Source: Lolliginicoccus suaedae (lineage in GTDB: Bacteria; Actinomycetota; Actinomycetes; Mycobacteriales; Mycobacteriaceae). Taken from it: a stretch of DNA of 64,000 bases. The DNA lies in contig NZ_VSSO01000002.1 of assembly GCF_008312885.1 (NCBI RefSeq), forward strand, positions 669,846 through 733,845, in the 5' to 3' direction. The position numbers and the translations under genes were made by a program. Below, piece after piece: positions 55,779 through 64,000 of this stretch. The notes below the pieces were generated by a model that was given only the letters and a program-made list of their open reading frames with translations, was not told the origin of the DNA and searched no databases. Positions within the stretch are counted from its first letter, which is position 1, and every line of letters starts with the position of its first letter.

Positions 55779-57071
55779 CTAGCAGTTGCCGGTCACGGGG
55801 CGGTCGGCGATCCGGTCGTTGATGAAGGTGATGGATTCGGCGATGCCGGCGACGTAGGGGAGGGCGTGGTTGACGGCGAGGCCGGGGAGGATGGGCGGCA
55901 GCGGGTTATCGGTGAGCTGCACGGTGGCGCCGCGTGAGCACCAGTCGGCGGCGAGCTGGCGGACCTGCCCGGCGGGGATGATGTCGTCGGCGGTGCCGAT
56001 CTGCAGGAGCACGGGGGCGCTGGGCGTGAGGCTGCCGAGCTTCTGGTCCTCGAGGATCCCAGTGACAAGGCCGTAGCGGTCGAGGACGGCGGAGAGGGGT
56101 TCTCCGCTGCGGGTGAAGCTGCTGGTCTGCTGGAACCCGTAGGTCAGCGCGGTCTCGGCGACGCATTGGCCGGCCACGTCGCGGAGCATGGTGGTGCCGC
56201 GCTCGTTGAGCTCGGTCTCGAGGATGGGGGTGACGTCGGGGTAGGTCTCGGTGATGCCGTTGATGGCGTAGCCGATGGCTCCGGTGAGGATGGTGCCGTC
56301 GATGCCTTGGAGGACGGCGGCGAGGTCCGAGGGTGGTGCTCCGGCGTAGGTGCCCTTGAGGTCGAGCTCGGGAGCGTAGGTGGTATGCAGCTCGGCGGCC
56401 GAGGCGGCGGCGGATCCGCCCTGGGAGTAGCCCCACAGCGCGACGGGGCCGTTGTTGGTGATGCGGGTGCCGGGGAGCTGCTGGGCCGCTCGGGCCGCGT
56501 CGAGTACGGCGTGGCCCTGGGCGAGGCGGTTGACATAGGTGTGGTGGCCGGGCGTGCCGAGTCCTTGGTAGTCAGTGACGACGACGGCGATGCCCTGGGC
56601 GAGCATGGCGGTGATGAAGGGGATCTCGTACTCGCCGCGCAGGTCGAGCGGCGGGGTGTACTGGATGAGCTGGCTGGCGAGCTTGGAGGGCGCGCATTGG
56701 TCGCCCTGTCCCTGGGTGCCGGGGGCGAGGCTGACGAGGGGGCGCTGGCCCGGGCCGTTCCAGGGCACGGCGGGGTCGAGGTAGGTGCCCGTGACGGCGG
56801 TGGGTTGCCCGTTGCCGTCGGTGCTGCTGTACATGATGCGGGTGCCCGCGGCGGGCAGGATGCCGTCGGGCGTGGGGATCTCGAGCAGGAGGGTGAGCGG
56901 CTCGGCCTTGAGGATGGCGCCGGGGCTGGTGGAGCTGGTCTCGGCAGGTGGTGCGTAGAACTCTGGCGACTGGGCCTGCGCGGTGGTGGCGACGCTAATA
57001 GTCGTCGCGATGGTGGTGAGCGCGGTGAGCGCGATGGCGCCCCAAAGCTTCGATGTGGTGATCCCCGGCAT
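55779..57071 (-). CDS. Secreted lipase, LIP family
   Basis: 430 aa alpha/beta hydrolase of the secretory lipase (PF03583) family common in Mycobacteriales. Signal peptide 1-34 (ends TTAQA); nucleophile Ser216 in GYSQGGSAA; acid Asp in GTADDIIP; His in VNHALPY. Two or more Cys could form disulfides after export (DQCAPS, DWCSRG, terminal GNC). Probably hydrolyses host or environmental lipids. ATG at 57071. Confidence 0.9.
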   Translation of the reverse strand: MPGITTSKLWGAIALTALTTIATTISVATTAQAQSPEFYAPPAETSSTSPGAILKAEPLTLLLEIPTPDGILPAAGTRIMYSSTDGNGQPTAVTGTYLDPAVPWNGPGQRPLVSLAPGTQGQGDQCAPSKLASQLIQYTPPLDLRGEYEIPFITAMLAQGIAVVVTDYQGLGTPGHHTYVNRLAQGHAVLDAARAAQQLPGTRITNNGPVALWGYSQGGSAAASAAELHTTYAPELDLKGTYAGAPPSDLAAVLQGIDGTILTGAIGYAINGITETYPDVTPILETELNERGTTMLRDVAGQCVAETALTYGFQQTSSFTRSGEPLSAVLDRYGLVTGILEDQKLGSLTPSAPVLLQIGTADDIIPAGQVRQLAADWCSRGATVQLTDNPLPPILPGLAVNHALPYVAGIAESITFINDRIADRPVTGNC

Positions 57072-57123
57072 TAACGCAGTGTAGGCGACGGGGGTCGTTG
57101 CCGTATCGAGACCTTTGATCTTG

Positions 57124-57735
57124 CTAGATCTTGCTGATGGCGAACTTCATGTAGCCGGGGTACCGCAAGGGGTGCAGGGGATTGCGCCGACGCTGCAGCT
57201 CCACGGCCCGCACATGCTGCAGGCGCGCGAGCGAATCACGATTGCGGGAAAGCCGTGGCACCAGGCCGGAGGACTTGGTCTCCTTGCCCACCTCGTTGAG
57301 GCATTCGCGGGCGGCGTGGAGGCGACGGCGGATGCGGCGGTCCCGGACGGTGCGCGCGAGGATCTGCAGCTCCTGCTGCACGGCGCGGAGGATCTCCGCA
57401 TCGCTCGCGGTGAGCACGGGCGGCTCGGGCTCGGGAGCGGGGCGGGGCGTCAATGTGTGCGAGGCATGCGCGATGGCGTTGCGCGCCGGGGTGAGCGCGC
57501 CCTTCGCGGTCTTGCCGAGGTGCCCGGGAACCGAGGCCACCGACCTCAGTGCATCGGGAACCCGACCGCCGCTGGCTGCCGGATCGTCGACGCTGGCCGC
57601 GAGCGGCTCGGGCTGGGCGGCGGTGTGGTGGTTGCTCCCGCCGAGAGCGAGGGGAAGCGGCAGCCGCAGCCGCACGCGCGATGTTCTCGCTACCGGCTGG
57701 TCCGGTGCGGAGTCCTTGTCGCGCTCGTTGCTCAC
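57124..57735 (-). CDS. Basic Pro-rich protein of unknown function
   Basis: 203 aa, no signal or membrane helix. The first 120 residues are Pro/Ala-rich and likely unordered. A helical segment (DAEILRAVQQELQILARTVRDRRIRRRLHAAREC) follows, then a basic tail ending PLRYPGYMKFAISKI. Could bind nucleic acid or membrane; nothing decides. GTG start at 57735 has a weak ribosome site, so the true start is uncertain. Confidence 0.5.
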   Translation of the reverse strand: MSNERDKDSAPDQPVARTSRVRLRLPLPLALGGSNHHTAAQPEPLAASVDDPAASGGRVPDALRSVASVPGHLGKTAKGALTPARNAIAHASHTLTPRPAPEPEPPVLTASDAEILRAVQQELQILARTVRDRRIRRRLHAARECLNEVGKETKSSGLVPRLSRNRDSLARLQHVRAVELQRRRNPLHPLRYPGYMKFAISKI

Positions 57736-57827
57736 GATCGCTACTCTACCGCTTCCGGCACGCGGGGATGGGTGCCCTGGACGAGCTGACTGGGTAATCG
57801 TTCGCCTCGTGAACGGTACTTGCACGG

Positions 57828-59203
<1,376 letters not shown>

Positions 59204-59245
59204 CTACCCGCGGCATGGGCCGCGCGGCCTGCTCGGCCGCCAAGA

Positions 59246-59611
59246 TCACATCGGTTCCGCGAGCTCGAGGCCGAGCCCGCCGCGCGCGAAGCGCAGCACC
59301 GATGCGCGCGCGGTAGCGATGGCCTCCTCGGTGCCGTCGGAGCCCCATGACTCGAGGCGTGCCGCGCCGCCCTCGCGCACGGGCGGGTCCACCGGCTCGA
59401 CGATGATCTCGCCCAGCATCTCGCCCGTGGTGGGCTCGCAGACGGCCCAGGTGAGCCGCTGCTCGGTGGCCCAGTCGCTGGTGCAGCGGGCGACATAGGC
59501 GGCGGGGTCGGCGATTCCGTGGCCGAGCAGGGCGGCGGAATCGTTGACGCGCTCGTCGTGGCGCAGGGCGCGCAAGTACCACTGGCCGGCGTTGATCTCG
59601 ACAGGTTCCAT
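59246..59611 (-). CDS. Short GNAT-like protein
   Basis: 121 aa. The pattern WYLRALRHDERVND and TWAVCEPTTGEMLGEIIVEPVD is like the first half of a RimJ-type N-acetyltransferase, but the acetyl-CoA loop (R/QxxGxG/A) is not found, so it is either a half-domain or a decayed form. ATG at 59611 lies 5 bp after the stop of the DUF1707 gene; likely cotranscribed. Confidence 0.6.
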   Translation of the reverse strand: MEPVEINAGQWYLRALRHDERVNDSAALLGHGIADPAAYVARCTSDWATEQRLTWAVCEPTTGEMLGEIIVEPVDPPVREGGAARLESWGSDGTEEAIATARASVLRFARGGLGLELAEPM

Positions 59612-59616
59612 GGCCC

Positions 59617-60039
59617 CTAGTCTCCCTTGTCCTTGTCGTCGTCCTCGTCACCGGCGTACAGGACGATGCCCATCACCGGGATCAGCAGGAACAGCAGCCA
59701 GTCGTTGGGGAAGTCGACGATGATGAACAGGGCGAGCGTCACGAACGGCGTGAGCGCCATGATGGTGTCGCGGGGGAGCCGCTGCCGCAGCGGCGTGCCT
59801 TCCTGCTGCTGGCCAGGCACCGCGGGCGCGGTGGATGCGGTGCCGAGCGCGGGCAGGTCCTGGAACAGGGGCTCGAGCTCGGCCCGGGTGATGGCCGCGA
59901 TGGCACGTGCGGTCCGCTCGTCGAACTCGTGCAGCGTGAGCCTGCCCGCGCTGAAATGCTCGTTGAGCGCATCGAGGGCAGCTTGCCGCTCGGCATGCCC
60001 GATGCGCACGTCTGGACGCCTATCCGGAGAATCCCCCAT
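59617..60039 (-). CDS. DUF1707 membrane protein
   Basis: 140 aa. Residues 9-65 match DUF1707 (RIGHAERQAALDALNEHFSAGRLTLHEFDERT..), a short N-terminal domain found on many actinobacterial membrane proteins. A linker leads to two hydrophobic helices (MALTPFVTLALFIIV, WLLFLLIPVMGIVLYA) and an acidic tail. Function unknown. Confidence 0.8.
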   Translation of the reverse strand: MGDSPDRRPDVRIGHAERQAALDALNEHFSAGRLTLHEFDERTARAIAAITRAELEPLFQDLPALGTASTAPAVPGQQQEGTPLRQRLPRDTIMALTPFVTLALFIIVDFPNDWLLFLLIPVMGIVLYAGDEDDDKDKGD

Positions 60040-60094
60040 GCCGCCGAGTGTATCGGTGGGATGGGGGATCCGTGGACCGTGGGGCTGGCTCGTG

Positions 60095-61876
60095 CTACTT
60101 GAGCTCGAACAAGACGGTGCCCTGCGTGACCGCGGTGCCGGGGCTGACCTCGAGGCCGGTGACGGTGCCGCTCTTGTGCGCGGTGACCGGGTTCTCCATC
60201 TTCATCGCCTCGAGAACCACCACGAGCTCGCCCTCCGCGATCTCCTGGCCTTCCTCGACCGCGACCTTCACCACGGTGCCCTGCATGGGGGCGACGACGG
60301 CATCGCCGGATGCTCCAGCGCCACCGGCCGCGCCGCGCGCGCGTGCCTTCGGCTTCTTGCGGGCGCCGCCATTGCTGCTCGCGGCGACGGAGAAGTCACC
60401 GGGCAGCGAGACCTCGAGGCGCTTGCCGCCGACCTCGACGACCAGCTTCTGCCGTGGCAGAGCCTCCTCCTCGGCGGCCAGCCCGCCGGCGAATGGCTCG
60501 ACGTTGTTGTCCCACTCGGTCTCGATCCAGCGGGTGTGCACATCGAAGCCGTTGGCGTCACCGATGAAAGCGGGATCCTCGATGACGGCGCGGTGGAACG
60601 GGATCACCGTGGCCATGCCGTCGACGATGAACTCGGCGAGGGCGCGTCGGGACCGCTCGAGAGCCTCCTGGCGGGTGGCACCGGTGACGATGAGCTTGGC
60701 GAGCATCGAGTCGAACTGCCCGCCGATGATGCTGCCTGCCTCCACGCCCGAGTCGACGCGCACGCCGGGGCCGGACGGCACCTGGTAGGTGGTGATCGCG
60801 CCGGGGGCGGGCAGGAAGTTGCGGGCGGCGTCCTCGCCGTTGATGCGGAACTCGAACGAGTGGCCGCGCGGCTTGGGATCCTCTTTGAGGTCGAGGACCT
60901 GGCCCTCGGCGATGCGGAACTGCTCGCGCACGAGGTCGATGCCGGAGGTCTCCTCGGTGACCGGGTGCTCCACCTGCAGGCGCGTGTTGACCTCGAGGAA
61001 CGAGATCAGCCCGTCCTGGCCGACGAGGTACTCGACGGTGCCCGCGCCGTGGTAGTGCGCCTCCCGGCAGATGGCCTTCGCGGAGCTGTGGATCTCATCG
61101 CGCTGGGCATCGGAGAGGAACGGGGCGGGTGCTTCCTCGACGAGCTTCTGGAAGCGGCGCTGCAGCGAGCAATCACGCGTGCCAACGACCACGACGTTGC
61201 CGTGCTTGTCGGCGATCACCTGCGCCTCGACGTGGCGGGGCTTGTCGAGGTAGCGCTCCACGAAGCACTCGCCGCGGCCGAACGCCGAGACGGCCTCGCG
61301 GGTGGCGGAGTCGAACAGCTCGGGGATCTCCTCCATGGTGCGGGCGACCTTCATCCCGCGGCCGCCACCACCGAATGCTGCCTTGATCGCGATGGGCAGG
61401 CCGTGCTCCTTGGCGAAGTCCACGACCTCGTCCGCGTTCGCGGCGGGGTCGGCGGTGCCGGGCACGAGCGGGGCACCGGCGCGCATCGCGATGTGGCGAG
61501 CGGTGACCTTGTCGCCGAGGTCGCGGATGGACTGCGGGTCCGGGCCGATCCAGATCAGCCCGGCGTCGATCACGGCCTGCGCGAAATCACCGTTCTCGGA
61601 GAGGAACCCGTAGCCGGGGTGGATCGCGTTCGCGCCGGACTGGCGGGCGGCGTCGATCACCTTGTCGAAGACGAGGTAGGACTCCGCGGAGGTCTGGCCG
61701 CCAAGGGCGTAGGCCTCATCGGCGAGCCGCACGAATGGAGCGTTGGCATCGGGCTCGGCGTACACGGCGACGCTCGCGATGCCCGCGTCCCGGGCTCCAC
61801 GGATCACCCGCACCGCAATCTCGCCACGGTTGGCAACGAGGACCTTGGTGATGCGTGCAGTCGTCTCGCTGGGCAC
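60095..61876 (-). CDS. accA3: Acyl-CoA carboxylase biotin carboxylase/carrier subunit
   Basis: 593 aa alpha subunit that carboxylates its own biotin and passes CO2 to AccD partners, making malonyl- and longer carboxyacyl-CoA for fatty acid and mycolate synthesis. Biotin carboxylase domain (12-460) with ATP loop [10 protein letters not shown]-terminal biotinyl domain with EAMKMENP (Lys559). GTG at 61876 follows AGGAGGGTCA. Position next to sufE and sseA is as in mycobacteria. Confidence 0.95.
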   Translation of the reverse strand: MPSETTARITKVLVANRGEIAVRVIRGARDAGIASVAVYAEPDANAPFVRLADEAYALGGQTSAESYLVFDKVIDAARQSGANAIHPGYGFLSENGDFAQAVIDAGLIWIGPDPQSIRDLGDKVTARHIAMRAGAPLVPGTADPAANADEVVDFAKEHGLPIAIKAAFGGGGRGMKVARTMEEIPELFDSATREAVSAFGRGECFVERYLDKPRHVEAQVIADKHGNVVVVGTRDCSLQRRFQKLVEEAPAPFLSDAQRDEIHSSAKAICREAHYHGAGTVEYLVGQDGLISFLEVNTRLQVEHPVTEETSGIDLVREQFRIAEGQVLDLKEDPKPRGHSFEFRINGEDAARNFLPAPGAITTYQVPSGPGVRVDSGVEAGSIIGGQFDSMLAKLIVTGATRQEALERSRRALAEFIVDGMATVIPFHRAVIEDPAFIGDANGFDVHTRWIETEWDNNVEPFAGGLAAEEEALPRQKLVVEVGGKRLEVSLPGDFSVAASSNGGARKKPKARARGAAGGAGASGDAVVAPMQGTVVKVAVEEGQEIAEGELVVVLEAMKMENPVTAHKSGTVTGLEVSPGTAVTQGTVLFELK

Positions 61877-62124
61877 TGACCCTCCTGGGTTCAACAAGGT
61901 TGCTCACCGGGGGCCGGCACGGTCGTGCGACACCCCCCGGGAACAACGGATCGAGGTTGCGTCGGTGATGAGTCTAGGCAGTCGGTGCCGGTATGTGTGA
62001 GCCGGCTGCCGATCTGGGGATAACTCGTTACCCCCGACTCTCGCAGAACCAGGGGCGCAACGGAGTGACCGACGCGACAGAATATCCGTGGAAATCCTGT
62101 GCGCGCCGGTCTGGACCTGCTGCG

Positions 62125-62546
62125 TCAGCTCTCGCGGACGCGACGCTTCACTCGCGTGAGCATGGCTGACATGCCGCGCAGCCGCAGCGGGCTGACGATC
62201 GACTCGAGACCGAGCTGGAGATAGAAATCATCGGGCACGCCGAGGATCTCGTCGGCGCTCAGCCCATCGAGCCCCTGATGGAGGATCGATGCGAACCCGC
62301 GCGTGGTGGGTGCCTCGCGCGGCGCGCTGAAGTGCAGCACCACCGCGGACCTATCGGTGGCATCGACGGACAGGAACAGCGGCGACTGGCACTCCGGCAC
62401 CGGTTCCATCGCCGCCTCCTCCAGCTCGGGCGGCAGCGGCGGCAGCTCGCGGCTGAACTCGAGCAGCAGCTGCACCCGCTCCTCGCCCTCCATGGCCTGG
62501 AAGTCGTCGATGATCTCCTGCAACGACTCGGGAACCGCAGCGCTGG

Positions 62547-62550
<4 letters not shown>
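62125..62550 (-). CDS. sufE: SufE-like sulfur acceptor protein
   Basis: 141 aa. Accepts persulfide on Cys54 ([10 protein letters not shown]) from a cysteine desulfurase or the adjacent sulfurtransferase. Helical start [21 protein letters not shown] is typical. ATG overlaps the sseA stop (ATGA), so the two proteins probably work together in sulfur transfer. Equivalent to Rv3284. Confidence 0.9.
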
Positions 62551-63443
<893 letters not shown>

Positions 63444-63577
63444 GGTGTCAGCTCCTTTTGAATGCCCGTGGAAATGTTGTCACCTCAACGGTAGCTGTTT
63501 CCGCGCGCGGCGACGATCACCTCATCCGCATCGCTGCCTGCCTAGCAGTGAGGAGCGTCACACTTTCGGTGGTGATG

Positions 63578-64000
63578 CTAGAGCCGCAGCAACCGGTCCA
63601 TCTCGATGAGGATCTCCAGGGCCGTGTACACCGAGCCGTAGGTTACATCCCCGGTGATGACGAGACGTCCATCACGGACAGCGGGCACCATGCCGAGCAC
63701 CTCATCGCCGGCCAGGGCCGTCGCATCCAGGCCAGGCTCATTGGTGATCACTAGCAGCCGGGCCGCGTCCCCGAGCAGCCTGCCAGCCTCGGGCCCGAGC
63801 TGCTCTCCCGCCGCGGACGTGAAGCGCAGCACCGGCACGTCCAGATCAGCGAGCACGGTGGACGGCACGCCCGGCGGATGACTGAGATCGCCGACCTGGC
63901 CTGGAACGCGAAGGTCGAGGACGGCCACCGGCTCCGTCATCTCCGCCGTCCCGTGCCGCTCCCGGACTCGTTGCAGCCGTTCCTCGTACCGGTCCAGCGC
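63578..64000 (-). CDS. Iron-siderophore ABC transporter substrate-binding protein, C-terminal part
   Basis: The frame is open to the window edge (beginning ALDRYEERLQRVRERHG), so only the last 140 residues are seen. The layout, an RVRERHG helix, then VPVLRFTSA, LVITNEP, MVPAVRDGRLVITGDV and a final helix LIEMDRLLRL, is that of the second lobe of Fe3+-siderophore binding proteins. A start at 63940 is an internal Met only. Confidence 0.7.
   Translation of the reverse strand, partial: ALDRYEERLQRVRERHGTAEMTEPVAVLDLRVPGQVGDLSHPPGVPSTVLADLDVPVLRFTSAAGEQLGPEAGRLLGDAARLLVITNEPGLDATALAGDEVLGMVPAVRDGRLVITGDVTYGSVYTALEILIEMDRLLRL

Overview
The window is GC-rich, gene-dense bacterial DNA whose gene content and order point to the Mycobacteriales (Corynebacteriales). 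Read right to left, its housekeeping genes follow the order known from Mycobacterium tuberculosis Rv3283 to Rv3319: sseA, sufE, accA3, glpD, lpdA, an Rv3304-like gene, an amiA-type amidohydrolase, deoD, pmmB, upp, an Rv3311-like gene, add, deoA, cdd, sdhCDAB. Mycobacterial-type DosR/DosS, an EspC-like type VII substrate, a secreted LIP-family lipase and an LpdA lacking the usual C-terminal His-Glu pair support this. The genus cannot be fixed from the sequence. The synteny statement rests on remembered gene order, not on a search.

Layout. 1-7.5 kb: redox genes (flavin oxidoreductases, Tat-exported multicopper oxidase, BluB), an acidic secreted protein, and an nsrR-hmp nitric-oxide operon with a candidate NsrR site. 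7.6-18 kb: a TetR-controlled SDR-SDR-unknown-FadD operon, peroxiredoxin, a GCS2-family ligase, and a TetR/MFS efflux pair. 18-28 kb: NUDIX, a small hydrolase, sdhCDAB, and nucleoside salvage (cdd, deoA, add) interrupted by an AbiEi-like/nuclease-like fusion. 28-34.5 kb: an Rv3311-like acidic protein, a four-gene operon coding for a probable type VII secreted NlpC/P60 peptidoglycan hydrolase with an EspC-like partner and YbaB/EspL-like proteins, then upp, pmmB, deoD. 34.5-40.8 kb: a DosR island (two universal stress proteins, DosS, DosR, an SDR, an Acg-type nitroreductase) with three candidate DosR boxes. 40.8-46.5 kb: a crotonase, an amidohydrolase and a ferric-iron ABC transporter behind a DtxR/IdeR-like box. 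46.5-52.2 kb: an Rv3304-like gene, lpdA, glpK, glpD. 52.2-54.6 kb: a TacA/TacT-like toxin-antitoxin pair, a DUF6226-like gene and a damaged small membrane gene, enclosed by a 130-bp direct repeat. 54.6-64 kb: ACT protein, phosphatase, secreted lipase, VanZ-like protein, malate dehydrogenase, accA3, sufE, sseA, and the 3' part of a siderophore-binding protein.

The least explained feature is a set of at least four families of long intergenic palindromes (A, B, C, D), mostly at gene ends. In two places a toxin/defence-type gene is enclosed by two directly repeated copies of one family (B around 25.2/26.6 kb, C around 52.2/54.4 kb), which suggests a shared route of cargo gain at these palindromes. 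The second highlight is the detached type VII substrate operon at 29.3-31.2 kb.
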